This document shows positions 8,292 through 16,403 of a stretch of DNA of 64,000 nucleotides, in pieces. Location: the NCBI GenBank assembly GCA_023400235.1, contig JAEXFI010000017.1:40725-104724 (forward strand), given 5' to 3'. Numbering within the stretch: position 1 is the first letter of the stretch; each line of letters starts with the position of its first letter. The translations under genes were made by a program, and so were the position numbers. Below the pieces are notes generated by a model. The model was not told the DNA's origin. It worked only from the letters and a program-made list of their open reading frames with translations, and made no database searches. The DNA is from Bacillota bacterium (GTDB lineage: Bacteria > Bacillota > Clostridia > Acetivibrionales > DSM-1351).

Positions 8292-8741
8292 TTGATAGCG
8301 ATAGGCAGTGATCACGCTGGATATCTGCTTAAGGCAGATATAATAAAGTTCCTTGAGGGCAAGGGGCTGGAAGTTAAGGATTTTGGCACAAACTGTCCCG
8401 ATTCCGTGGATTATCCAGACTATGGACAAGCTGTAGCGGAGGCGGTAAGCAGAAAAGAGTGTGAAAAGGGAATAGTTATATGCGGTACCGGCATAGGGAT
8501 TTCAATAGCCTGTAACAAGGTGCCCGGCATAAGGGCGGCTCTGTGCACCGACAGCTATATGGCAAAAATGAGCAGGCAGCACAATAACGCCAATATACTA
8601 GCAATAGGCGAAAGGGTTGTAGGCCCCGGTGTTGCATTTGATATTATCGAGACCTGGCTTGAAACTGAATTTTTAGGTGGTAGACACGGCTGCAGGGTTG
8701 ACAAGATTTCTGATATTGAAAAAAAATATTTGACAAAGTGA
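8292..8741 (+). CDS. rpiB: Ribose 5-phosphate isomerase B
   Basis: Interconverts ribose 5-phosphate and ribulose 5-phosphate in the non-oxidative pentose phosphate pathway. 149 residues, the usual length. Family marks: the N-terminal IAIGSDHAGY, the catalytic-cysteine segment VICGTGIGISIACNK (Cys near 64), and RQHNNANILAIGERV. The start is TTG 8292 with GGAG 7 nt upstream; it gives the expected MIAIGSDHAG, and no ATG lies closer. upp follows after 9 nt, so PRPP precursor supply and PRPP use for uracil salvage are linked. Confidence 0.95.
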   Translation: MIAIGSDHAGYLLKADIIKFLEGKGLEVKDFGTNCPDSVDYPDYGQAVAEAVSRKECEKGIVICGTGIGISIACNKVPGIRAALCTDSYMAKMSRQHNNANILAIGERVVGPGVAFDIIETWLETEFLGGRHGCRVDKISDIEKKYLTK

Positions 8742-8750
8742 GGAATAGAA

Positions 8751-9380
8751 ATGGATAGCGTATTTGTTTTTGATCACCCATTGATACAACATAAAATATC
8801 TTTACTAAGAGACAAGAATACAAACACCAAGGAATTCAGAGAACTGGTTTCAGAAATAGCAATGCTTATGGGCTATGAAGTCACCAGAAACATGCCGCTC
8901 AAGGAAGTGGAGATTGAGACACCTGTTGGAATAGCAAAGACAAAGGTCATATCTGGCAAGAAGCTTGGAATAGTTCCCATATTGAGAGCCGGCCTGGGAA
9001 TGGTGGATGGCATGCTGAGACTGCTCCCTATGGCAAAGGTTGGACATATTGGGTTGTATAGAGACCCTGAAACGCTAGAGCCTGTGGAGTATTACTGCAA
9101 GCTTCCGGTGGATGTGGAAGAGAGAGAGATTGTAGTGCTGGACCCCATGCTTGCAACAGGCGGCTCCGCATCGGCTGCAATTCAGTTCATTAAAAACAGG
9201 GGCGTTGGAAATATCAAATTGATGTGTCTCATAGCGGCAAAAGCAGGTATAGAAAGAATCCGCAAGGATCATCCTGACGTGGAAATATACTGTGCAGCGG
9301 TTGACGAGGTGCTGAACGACCACGCATACATTGTTCCCGGTCTTGGTGATGCAGGTGACAGGTTGTTTGGTACAAAGTAA
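8751..9380 (+). CDS. upp: Uracil phosphoribosyltransferase
   Basis: Salvages uracil: uracil + PRPP to UMP + PPi. 209 residues, as usual. The PRPP-binding loop is VLDPMLATGGSASAAI (about 129-144), and the uracil-binding C-terminal segment is YIVPGLGDAGDRLFGTK. GAGG precedes the ATG. The gene sits in the rpiB-upp-dCMP deaminase group ahead of a wall-polymer gene and the atp operon, a common Firmicutes order. Confidence 0.97.
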   Translation: MDSVFVFDHPLIQHKISLLRDKNTNTKEFRELVSEIAMLMGYEVTRNMPLKEVEIETPVGIAKTKVISGKKLGIVPILRAGLGMVDGMLRLLPMAKVGHIGLYRDPETLEPVEYYCKLPVDVEEREIVVLDPMLATGGSASAAIQFIKNRGVGNIKLMCLIAAKAGIERIRKDHPDVEIYCAAVDEVLNDHAYIVPGLGDAGDRLFGTK

Positions 9381-9445
9381 TTATATAAATATTTGGAATA
9401 TATAGTGCAGATTAAATTCCCGCAGTGGGGTAAAGAGGGGTATAT

Positions 9446-9883
9446 ATGAGGCCGTCTTGGGATGAATACTTTATGCAGATAGTGGATTTGATAAAAACCA
9501 GGTCTACGTGCATAAGGAGACAGGTTGGAGCCATCATTGTCAAGGACAGGAGAATACTTGCAACAGGTTACAACGGAGCTCCGGTGGGCTGCAAGCATTG
9601 CTCGGAGGTAGGTTGTTTAAGAGAACAACTCAATATTCCTTCCGGACAAAGGCATGAACTTTGCAGAGCTATCCATGCAGAGCAGAATGCCATTGTGCAG
9701 GCTGCTTACAGTGGAACCGGCATAAATGGAGCCACCTTGTATGTTACAACGCAGCCTTGTGTATTGTGTGCAAAACTGGCCATAAATGCCGGTATAACAC
9801 GGATTGTGTTCAACGGAGATTATCCGGACGAGCTGTCCATGACCTTGCTTCAGGAAGCGGGAGTAGAAGTGATAAAGGTTTAA
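9446..9883 (+). CDS. dCMP deaminase (deoxycytidylate deaminase)
   Basis: Predicted to deaminate dCMP to dUMP, the substrate of thymidylate synthase. 145 residues of the zinc-dependent cytidine/deoxycytidylate deaminase fold. Zinc and catalytic residues are visible: HAE (His77, Glu79) and PCVLC (Cys105, Cys108). The insertion with additional Cys/His residues (CKHCSEVGCLREQ, about 50-62) is typical of dCMP deaminases and ComEB-like proteins. A GGGGT sequence lies a few bases before the ATG. A terminator follows at 9905-9932, so this is the last gene of the rpiB-upp unit. Confidence 0.92.
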   Translation: MRPSWDEYFMQIVDLIKTRSTCIRRQVGAIIVKDRRILATGYNGAPVGCKHCSEVGCLREQLNIPSGQRHELCRAIHAEQNAIVQAAYSGTGINGATLYVTTQPCVLCAKLAINAGITRIVFNGDYPDELSMTLLQEAGVEVIKV

Positions 9884-9904
9884 CAAAACAAGAAAAATAT
9901 AACC

Positions 9905-9932
9905 AGAGGGAGATATGAGCCTCCCTCTATTT
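9905..9932 (+). terminator. Rho-independent terminator after the dCMP deaminase gene
   Basis: AGAGGGAG (9905-9912) pairs with CTCCCTCT (9921-9928), 8 bp, followed by ATTTT. Confidence 0.7.
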
Positions 9933-10001
9933 TGATGTTTGGGAAGTAATGCGTATATATTTCCCGAGCATGGGATTTCTCTAGGAACGGAAGGTGTATG
10001 A

Positions 10002-12290
10002 ATGTCTAGTGTATATGAATATTTTATTTCCTTCACGCTTGCTTTTATAGTAGCATTTTCTGCAACTCCTGTAGTAAAAAGCCTGGCATTTAAGATAGGT
10101 GCGGTAGATATCCCGAAGGATGACAGAAGGATGCACAAACAGCCCATAGCCAGACTGGGCGGCTTTGCAATAATAGCTGGTTTTTTCGTCTCCATCCTCT
10201 TTAGCATAGTGAGCTCAAAGCTGCTGTCGGTGGGGACGGCTATTGTTTTCGACAGGCAGTTCATGGGTCTCATTATTGGCAGCTCGATTATTGCAATTCT
10301 GGGAGTAGTAGATGATATAAAGGCCCTGAGTGCAAAATTGAAATTTCCTATTCAGATAATTGCGGCACTTATTGTTGCAGTTACAGGTACCAGAATAGAT
10401 TTTATAACAAATCCCTTTTCGGATATTGGTATTTCCACATTTGGACCTTGGATTTCGTACCCGGTCACAGTATTATGGATTGTGGGTATTACAAATGCCA
10501 TTAACTTTGTTGACGGCCTTGACGGTCTTGCGGCAGGAGTTTCTTCAATCGGCTCTTTGTCTTTGTTCTTTGTTTCGGTTATAAGACCCGAGCCCGACAT
10601 ACATACGGCGGTTCTGGCGGCAATCCTGGCAGGCTCTGCCCTTGGGTTCCTGCCTTACAATTTCAACCCTGCCAAAATTTTCATGGGCGATACGGGAGCA
10701 ACATTTTTGGGCTTCATGTTGGGAACAATATCAATACAGGGTACATACAAGGCATATACGGCCATTGCCATAGCGGTCCCCATACTTGTCCTGGCCCTGC
10801 CGCTCTTTGATACTGTTTTTGCAATACTGAGAAGAGTAGCCAGCGGCAAGTCACCAATGACAGCCGACAGAGGACATCTGCACCACCGTCTGGTAGATAT
10901 GGGACTTACTCAGAGACAGTCTGTGTCCCTTATATATGTGGCAAGTGCGGCGTTGGGTCTGTGTGCCGTGGTCCTTGATTACAAGGGGCCGGTTAGTGCC
11001 ATTATTCTGGTAATTGCGGTTGCGGTATTTGTAATAGTGGGCTCAATGTATATGAATGAAATGAATAATGCCAGCAGGGCAAAAGAGGAACACCAGCTTA
11101 ATAATCTGTCAAGATTGGCTGCGATTGGAGGAAGAAAGTTGGACAGACTGAAAGTTATGACCATATTCGGCACACGGCCTGACGCGGTAAAGATGGCACC
11201 TTTGGTAAAGGAGCTTGAAAAGAACGGGAAAATAGACTCGGTGGTGTGTGTCACAGCCCAGCACAGAGAAATGCTGGATCAGGTTCTTAAAATGTTTGAA
11301 ATAACTCCAAAGCATGACCTTAATATAATGCAGAGCAAACAGACGCTTACAGGTATAACCACAAGAGCTCTAGAGGGGCTGGAAAAGGTTATTGATATGG
11401 AGAAGCCGGACATTGTTCTTGTTCACGGGGATACGACCACCTGCTTTGTAGGAAGTCTTGCAGCCTTTTATCGGCAGGTTGCCGTAGGGCATGTGGAAGC
11501 GGGTTTGAGAACCTTTGACAAGTATTCTCCCTATCCTGAGGAAATGAACAGAAAGCTCACAGGGGCCATGGCGGATGTTCACCTGGCGCCCACAGGAACC
11601 AACAAGACCAATCTCCTGAATGAAGGAGTAAATGCAGACACCATTTATGTAACCGGCAATACTGTTAACGATGCTTTGAGAACCACGGTTAAGGAAGATT
11701 ATACTTTTGATTGTGAGGCTCTCAGGACAATTGACTTCAAGAACAGGCGAGTGATTGCTGTAACCGCCCACAGACGGGAAAATCTCGGAGAGCCCTTGCG
11801 AAATATTTGCCGGGCCTTAGCGACTATTGTAAACAATTACAAGGATGTGGAGATTGTCTACTCGGTACACCTGAATCCAGCAGTGCAGGAGACAGCGCGG
11901 GAAATCCTGGGAGACAAGGAACGGGTCCACCTGATACCTCCGCTGGATGTTCAGGATATGCACAATCTCATGGCCAGGTCTTATATGATAATGACTGACT
12001 CAGGGGGAATTCAGGAGGAAGCTCCCACGCTGGGCAAGCCTGTCCTGGTGCTGAGAAAGGAAACAGAGCGGCCGGAGGCTGTAAAAGCCGGAACGGTAAG
12101 GCTTGCAGGAACTGTTCAGGAGGAAATTGTGGAGCATGCATCAAAGCTGCTGGAGGATAAGTCAGAATATGAGAAGATGGCCCGGGCTGTCAACCCATAT
12201 GGTGACGGACATGCTTCAGAAAGAATAGTGCAGGTGCTGCTTTTCCACTTCGGACTGACTGAACAGAAGCCGGAAGAATTCAATGTATAA
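10002..12290 (+). CDS. Fusion: WecA/TagO-type GlcNAc-1-P transferase + WecB/MnaA UDP-GlcNAc 2-epimerase
   Basis: 762 residues that join two enzymes usually encoded apart. Residues about 1-345 are a polytopic GT4 phosphotransferase of the WecA/TagO/MraY type, expected to load GlcNAc-1-P onto undecaprenyl phosphate. Marks: DDRRMHKQPIARLGG, DDIKALSAKLKF, NAINFVDGLDGLAAG, MGDTGATFLGFMLG and GHLHHRLVDMG. After a polar linker (about 350-378), residues about 380-762 are a UDP-GlcNAc 2-epimerase that makes UDP-ManNAc: GTRPDAVKMAPL, HGDTTTCFVGSLAAFY, GHVEAGLRTFD, YPEEMNRKLT, TAHRRENLGEPL and DSGGIQEEAPTLGKPVLVL. Both catalytic cores look intact. A separate epimerase gene at this place (upp-mnaA-atpI) is known from Listeria, so this looks like a local gene fusion. 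GGAAGG precedes ATG 10002. The cytoplasmic epimerase would be tethered to the membrane next to the enzyme starting the polymer. Confidence 0.95.
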   Translation: MSSVYEYFISFTLAFIVAFSATPVVKSLAFKIGAVDIPKDDRRMHKQPIARLGGFAIIAGFFVSILFSIVSSKLLSVGTAIVFDRQFMGLIIGSSIIAILGVVDDIKALSAKLKFPIQIIAALIVAVTGTRIDFITNPFSDIGISTFGPWISYPVTVLWIVGITNAINFVDGLDGLAAGVSSIGSLSLFFVSVIRPEPDIHTAVLAAILAGSALGFLPYNFNPAKIFMGDTGATFLGFMLGTISIQGTYKAYTAIAIAVPILVLALPLFDTVFAILRRVASGKSPMTADRGHLHHRLVDMGLTQRQSVSLIYVASAALGLCAVVLDYKGPVSAIILVIAVAVFVIVGSMYMNEMNNASRAKEEHQLNNLSRLAAIGGRKLDRLKVMTIFGTRPDAVKMAPLVKELEKNGKIDSVVCVTAQHREMLDQVLKMFEITPKHDLNIMQSKQTLTGITTRALEGLEKVIDMEKPDIVLVHGDTTTCFVGSLAAFYRQVAVGHVEAGLRTFDKYSPYPEEMNRKLTGAMADVHLAPTGTNKTNLLNEGVNADTIYVTGNTVNDALRTTVKEDYTFDCEALRTIDFKNRRVIAVTAHRRENLGEPLRNICRALATIVNNYKDVEIVYSVHLNPAVQETAREILGDKERVHLIPPLDVQDMHNLMARSYMIMTDSGGIQEEAPTLGKPVLVLRKETERPEAVKAGTVRLAGTVQEEIVEHASKLLEDKSEYEKMARAVNPYGDGHASERIVQVLLFHFGLTEQKPEEFNV
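11127..11141 (+). promoter_or_regulatory. In-frame internal ribosome-binding site and TTG start within the fusion gene
   Basis: GGAGG (11127-11131), 7-nt spacer, TTG (11139-11141) in frame (codon 380). Initiation here would give MDRLKVMTIFGTRPDAV..., a 383-residue stand-alone epimerase with the length and N-terminus typical of WecB. It may be a relic of a once separate gene, or active today. Confidence 0.5.
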
Positions 12291-12376
12291 ACCGGCAAAA
12301 AAGAATTTTTCAAAGTGCTCCCGGTACACACACGGAAATGAACTGCCCAAGAAATAAATCCATCATTATACAAGAA

Positions 12377-12412
12377 TACAACTCACGCAAGTTATTAATT
12401 GCGTGAGTTGTA
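12377..12412. terminator. Bidirectional terminator between convergent genes
   Basis: A perfect 14-bp stem (12377-12390 with 12399-12412; core ACAACTCACGCAA) and an 8-nt loop. It lies between the fusion gene (+) and motB (-); T-rich sequence follows on the + side. Confidence 0.82.
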
Positions 12413-12483
12413 CTATTTTTACGGTATTCCATATAATCCATTTTTTACTTTACCGGGTTGATATTGATTAAGTATTCCCCTAT

Positions 12484-13263
12484 CTATTTATTTGTATCCT
12501 GCGAAGAATTGTTATCGGTACTTGCCTCACCTTGACTGGAATCCTGAGTGAGTATGACAATATCCACTCTTCTGTTCTTTTCACGATTGGCGTCGGAGTC
12601 ATTGGGCACCAAAGGGGTAAATTCTCCATACCCCACCGCGGATATCAGCTTGGGGTCAATTTTTGATTTTTCAACAAGTATCCGGAGCACACTGGTTGCC
12701 CTTGCACTTGATAATTCCCAGTTGGAGGGGAATATGGCGCTCTTTATGGGGACATTGTCCGTGTGGCCCTCAATACGGATATGCTTGTTTGGGATTTTTG
12801 CCAATATGTCATTACCTATTTTAAGTACTTTATCCTCGGATTCCTTTTCAATTACGGCACTTCCGGATTTGAAAAACAGTCTTTCATTTATTGATATTAC
12901 CACTCCGCGCTCCTGCCTTTTTACATCTATACTTCCCTCAAGTCCCTGGCCCTTTATGATTTCCCTGACCTCCTGTGCTATACCGTCAATTTGCTTTTCT
13001 TCCAATTCGGCGGGAATAACGGGAGAAGGCATTGTTGCCGGAAAATCAATCAGAGAATTTCCCTGTGCGCTGCCCTGAAGCACTGAATTTGAGCCAGAAC
13101 CGAATGCCGCGCTCAGAGATTGGGAGAGCTGCTGGAATTTTTGTGTATCAACCTGGCTCATAGCGAACAGTATAATAAAAAGTATAAGCAGAAGGTTCAT
13201 CAAATCTGCATATGTCAAAAGCCAGCGTTCCGCATTGTCCTTTACTACCTTTTCCTTTGCCAT
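12484..13263 (-). CDS. motB: Flagellar motor protein MotB
   Basis: Stator subunit that anchors the flagellar motor to peptidoglycan and carries the ion-binding aspartate. 259 residues: a short basic cytoplasmic N-terminus, one membrane helix with the conserved ERWLLTYADLMNLLLILF, where Asp20 is the ion-binding residue, a periplasmic plug region, and a C-terminal OmpA/MotB peptidoglycan-binding domain (about 120-240, with IRIEGHTDNVPI, NWELSSARATSVLR and VGYGEFTPLVPN). The tail is Ser/Asp/Asn-rich. It starts 2 nt after the motA stop, so the pair is translationally coupled. The pair faces against the surrounding genes. Confidence 0.95.
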   Translation of the reverse strand: MAKEKVVKDNAERWLLTYADLMNLLLILFIILFAMSQVDTQKFQQLSQSLSAAFGSGSNSVLQGSAQGNSLIDFPATMPSPVIPAELEEKQIDGIAQEVREIIKGQGLEGSIDVKRQERGVVISINERLFFKSGSAVIEKESEDKVLKIGNDILAKIPNKHIRIEGHTDNVPIKSAIFPSNWELSSARATSVLRILVEKSKIDPKLISAVGYGEFTPLVPNDSDANREKNRRVDIVILTQDSSQGEASTDNNSSQDTNK

Positions 13264-13265
13264 TT

Positions 13266-14066
13266 CTATGCTTCAGCTCCTTCTTCAGCAACAGCGGCAG
13301 CTTTTTTCTTGCCGTTAAGTTTTTCCATTAGATTGAGGTTGAGTTTTTCCTTGATGATACGTGGGTTTTCTCCAGCCTGTATTGACAGCAAGCCTTCTAT
13401 TATAAGCTCATTGATCATGGTTTCACGGGAGGTCTTAGATTTAATTTTGCCCGCAAAAGGGATGAAAACCAGATTTGCAAAGCCCACACCCAGCATGGTG
13501 GCAATAAAGGCACTGGATATCTTCGGTCCAAGGGCCAAAGGATCACTCAAATCCCTGAGGATACTTATCATACCCATAACAGTACCGCAAACACCCATGG
13601 CAGGCCAGGTACCGCCCATTGCCTCAAACAGCTTCACTCCTGCCTCATGTATTTCTTCATGAAGCTCTGTTTCCCTTGCAAGAATATCCTTTATAACCTC
13701 TGTCTCGATACCATCTACTACCAGAGCCAGACCTTTCCGTATCAAATCATTCTTATTGGATTGAGCATCCTGCTCCAGACTGAGCAAACCGTCTTTTCTT
13801 GCTTTCTCAGAAAGGTCTGCAAGTTCATTGATTATATCTATCTCATTATACTTTTTTTGGGTGAAAACCAGCTGAACTGAAGAAAATGCCTTTTTTAGTT
13901 CGGAAAGGGGAAAGGTTACAAGCATGGCACCGAAGCCGCCTACAAAAACTATTAAATACGGTGATGCCTGGTGTACCAGAGCGGAGAATTCGCCGCCTTC
14001 CTCATGATAACCCAGCAGAACGCCGCCAAACCCTAAAATTAAGCCGATAATGGTTGTAATATCCAT
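13266..14066 (-). CDS. motA: Flagellar motor protein MotA
   Basis: Stator ion-channel subunit. 266 residues with four membrane helices: two near the N-terminus (IGLILGFGGVLLGY; ASPYLIVFVGGFGAMLV) and two after the cytoplasmic loop (about 145-210, with the family signature EAMGGTWPAMGVCGTVMGMI and SSAFIATMLGVGFANLVF). The loop carries the charged segments that contact FliG. CAGGAG lies 12 nt before the ATG on the minus strand. No other flagellar gene is in the window. A weak SigD-like candidate upstream is discussed in the findings. Confidence 0.95.
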   Translation of the reverse strand: MDITTIIGLILGFGGVLLGYHEEGGEFSALVHQASPYLIVFVGGFGAMLVTFPLSELKKAFSSVQLVFTQKKYNEIDIINELADLSEKARKDGLLSLEQDAQSNKNDLIRKGLALVVDGIETEVIKDILARETELHEEIHEAGVKLFEAMGGTWPAMGVCGTVMGMISILRDLSDPLALGPKISSAFIATMLGVGFANLVFIPFAGKIKSKTSRETMINELIIEGLLSIQAGENPRIIKEKLNLNLMEKLNGKKKAAAVAEEGAEA

Positions 14067-14155
14067 ATTTTAACCACTCCTGAATGTTTTATTCTTTTGT
14101 GCAAGAATACCTAAAATTTTAATTCTACCTAAAGCACTTTTCATCAAAGGGCCAT

Positions 14156-14183
14156 TGATTTACACTTTTCACTGTGCTATTAT
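14156..14183 (+). promoter_or_regulatory. Possible promoter of the atp operon
   Basis: TTGATT (14156-14161), 16 nt, TATTAT (14178-14183), in the 240-bp divergent region between motA and atpI. It is only a moderate match, but no better one was found before atpI. Confidence 0.35.
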
Positions 14184-14306
14184 TTAACTAATTTCCTGCT
14201 GTGCACTTTTTACCAGCATGGCAGGAGTAAAATAAACCTACATAAGTATCGTATAGTTTAGGCAGAAACTTAACAACTATTTACGGAGATTGTTTAAAAA
14301 AGTATA

Positions 14307-14705
14307 ATGAGTGATATTTTAAAATTTTTTGTAAAAAGAGTTGCTGTTTTTTATGGGACAACTCTTATAGTATGCCTGGCAATAAGGGGCCAGCAGCTGG
14401 TTATGGTCACGGCCCTCACAGCAGGGGTACTTTTATCGTTGTTCAAGTTTGCGGTACTGGAATCTGTATTCGGGCATTTAATAGGCACGGCAAGTAAAAA
14501 GCAGGCGGTAACTGTTAGTCTTGTTATATATTTGCTAAACTTAGTTATAATAGGAATAACGGCTGTTTTTGCCATGCAGTTCGGAGTATATGCTCTGGGT
14601 GCTGCGATGGCCGGAATACTCTCAGTCCTAATCGTTGTTATGATAAATGCTGTAACAGAGGCTTTTGGAATTACAAAAAATCATTATGGACAGAAGGTGA
14701 AATAG
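14307..14705 (+). CDS. atpI: ATP synthase protein I
   Basis: 132 residues with four hydrophobic segments; small membrane protein at the head of the atp operon, thought to help assemble the c-ring or to act in ion homeostasis near the F0 sector. Identity rests on position, length and hydrophobic pattern, since the family is poorly conserved. The ribosome-binding site is weak: GGAG ends 18 nt before ATG 14307 and no closer alternative start is seen, so low translation relative to the structural subunits is expected. One base separates its stop from atpB. Confidence 0.82.
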   Translation: MSDILKFFVKRVAVFYGTTLIVCLAIRGQQLVMVTALTAGVLLSLFKFAVLESVFGHLIGTASKKQAVTVSLVIYLLNLVIIGITAVFAMQFGVYALGAAMAGILSVLIVVMINAVTEAFGITKNHYGQKVK

Positions 14706-14706
14706 C

Positions 14707-15429
14707 ATGCATGAAGAAATGAGTATGAGCCAAAGGCTGATTGAGGCATTGAATCCTCATACTGTATTTACAATAAAGCTGCCTGGAATAGAAATACCGG
14801 TAGCTGATGTTATTGTTGTTATGTGGGTCATAATGGCGATTCTTATATTTTTCAGTATTTTCCTGACCCGCAAGCTCACAGCGGTGCCAGGCAAGAAGCA
14901 AAACGTTGCGGAGATCATTGTGGAGATGATAAACAACATCGCCAAGGATGCCATAGGAGAACATCATTGGAAGGCCTTCGCACCTTATCTTGGAACTATA
15001 TTCCTTTTCCTCATTTTTGCAAATACGGTATCAATATTCAATGTTATTCCCGGGGAAGGTTTTAAATTCAGACCTCCCACGAGAAATATAAATGTAACTG
15101 CCTGTATGGCAATCATGTCAATTTGTGTAGTAATTTATGCGGGCATCAGATATAAGAAGATGAGTGGATGGCTCAAAAGTTTTGTAGAGCCCATTCCAAT
15201 GATGCTTCCGTTCAAGGTGCTGGACTACGGCATAAAGCCGCTATCCTTGGCATTGCGTCTATTTGGTAACATTCTTGGGGCTTTCATAGTAATGGAACTT
15301 ATCTATATGGCAATGCCTCCGGTGGTACCGGCAGCATTAAGTATTTATTTTGATTTGTTTGATGGAATACTTCAAGCATACGTGTTTATGTTTTTGACTT
15401 CTCTATACATTGCAGAAGTAATTGAATAA
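14707..15429 (+). CDS. atpB: ATP synthase F0 subunit a
   Basis: Membrane stator subunit that forms the ion half-channels against the c-ring. 240 residues, normal length. The essential arginine lies in the helix KPLSLALRLFGNILGAFIV, followed by the final helices (LDFLQAY-like region, here LFDGILQAYVFMFLTSLYI). GAAGGTG precedes ATG 14707. Confidence 0.96.
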   Translation: MHEEMSMSQRLIEALNPHTVFTIKLPGIEIPVADVIVVMWVIMAILIFFSIFLTRKLTAVPGKKQNVAEIIVEMINNIAKDAIGEHHWKAFAPYLGTIFLFLIFANTVSIFNVIPGEGFKFRPPTRNINVTACMAIMSICVVIYAGIRYKKMSGWLKSFVEPIPMMLPFKVLDYGIKPLSLALRLFGNILGAFIVMELIYMAMPPVVPAALSIYFDLFDGILQAYVFMFLTSLYIAEVIE

Positions 15430-15442
15430 GGGGGTGAAATGA

Positions 15443-15670
15443 ATGAGTGGATTAATAGCTATAGCAGCAGCCATAGCAGTTTTTACAGGTATTGGCGCCG
15501 GAGTAGGTATCGGTTTGGCAACAGGTAAGGCTGTTGAAGGTGTGGCAAGACAACCTGAAGCTGCAGGACAGATAAGAAACGTCATGCTGCTGGGTGCCGT
15601 TCTTGCAGAAGCAACAGCGATTTATGGTCTTGTTGTTGCGCTGGTACTGGTATTCTTGAAAATGGGCTAA
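15443..15670 (+). CDS. atpE: ATP synthase F0 subunit c
   Basis: 75-residue hairpin of two membrane helices joined by the polar loop ARQPEA. The ion-carrying carboxylate is Glu56 in LAEATAIYGL. At the positions where Na+-type rings (Ilyobacter, Propionigenium) carry Gln32 and Ser66, this protein has Ile23 and Ala57; Thr58 and Tyr61 are kept. This favours proton coupling. GGGGGTG precedes ATG 15443. Two hairpins follow directly (15691-15792) and may raise expression of this subunit, which is needed in many copies. Confidence 0.96.
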   Translation: MSGLIAIAAAIAVFTGIGAGVGIGLATGKAVEGVARQPEAAGQIRNVMLLGAVLAEATAIYGLVVALVLVFLKMG

Positions 15671-15690
15671 GACAGTTAAAATTGTAGTGA

Positions 15691-15754
15691 ATATCTGTGA
15701 AAGGTCTTAAATGCTTCAGCTTTATTTAGAGTAATTAATGCCTTTCACAGATAT
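15691..15754 (+). repeat. Perfect 14-bp inverted repeat after atpE
   Basis: ATATCTGTGAAAGG (15691-15704) and CCTTTCACAGATAT (15741-15754) form a 14-bp stem with a 36-nt loop and no U-tract. It lies inside the operon, 20 nt after atpE, so it is more likely a processing/stability or attenuation element than a full terminator. Confidence 0.75.
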
Positions 15755-15771
15755 AGTAGTAATGGCAACTA

Positions 15772-15792
15772 AGCGGGAAGGCTTTTCCTGCT
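15772..15792 (+). repeat. Second hairpin in the atpE-atpF spacer
   Basis: AGCGGGAA (15772-15779) pairs with TTCCTGCT (15785-15792), 8 bp with one G-U pair and a 5-nt loop. Downstream is an orphan AAGGAGGT (15836-15843) that serves no clear gene. The whole 247-nt spacer is long for an atp operon. Confidence 0.55.
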
Positions 15793-15917
15793 ATAACATA
15801 CAGCGAGACGCACGAATATCCACTGCTTCTGTTTTAAGGAGGTAAGATTAATTCCGCCTTGTTGGAACGTGCAGAGGTGAGTAATAAAGAATACAGGTAT
15901 AAGGAGAGGCGATTATT

Positions 15918-16403
15918 ATGTTAATGCCTGAAAAATATACGTTTATTTTTGTCGCAATAAACCTGTTGATTTTATACTTTTTCATGAGAAAGTTCTTATT
16001 CAAGCCTGTTACGGAGTTTATGGAAAAACGTCAAAACTCCATAGATCAGGCTTTGAAGGATGCCGATCAAGCAAAGCTTGAAGTGGCGGAATCAAGAAAA
16101 AACTATGAAGAGCAGATAAAAAAAATCAGGGAAGAAGGTGACAGGCTTATGAATGAGGCCAGAGCAAAAGCTTCACGTGAATATGACGGAATTATTGCAA
16201 ATGCAAAGAAGGATGCACAGGCAATTGTTGAAAAGGGCCGTCAGGATGTTGAGCGTGAAAAAGCTGAAATGCTGCGTCAGGTCAGACAGCAGATAGCTGC
16301 ACTGGCTCTGACGGCTGCAACAAAGGTTGTTCAGGCCAATATGGACACTGACTCCAACAAGAGTATTGTAGACAAATTTATAGATGAGGCAGGTGCTGCC
16401 TGA
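15918..16403 (+). CDS. atpF: ATP synthase F0 subunit b
   Basis: Peripheral stalk subunit: one N-terminal membrane helix (FIFVAINLLILYFFMRKFLF), then a long charged coiled coil (about 35-150) that reaches F1. 161 residues, normal. AAGGAGAGG lies upstream of ATG 15918; ATG 15924 is an equally possible start. The stop overlaps the atpH start by one base (TGATG), which couples translation. Confidence 0.95.
   Translation: MLMPEKYTFIFVAINLLILYFFMRKFLFKPVTEFMEKRQNSIDQALKDADQAKLEVAESRKNYEEQIKKIREEGDRLMNEARAKASREYDGIIANAKKDAQAIVEKGRQDVEREKAEMLRQVRQQIAALALTAATKVVQANMDTDSNKSIVDKFIDEAGAA

Noticed and set aside
15859..15924. Short reading frame behind the orphan AAGGAGGT before atpF
   Set aside because: The first TTG lies about 15 nt from the ribosome-binding site and the frame overlaps atpF; too weak to call.
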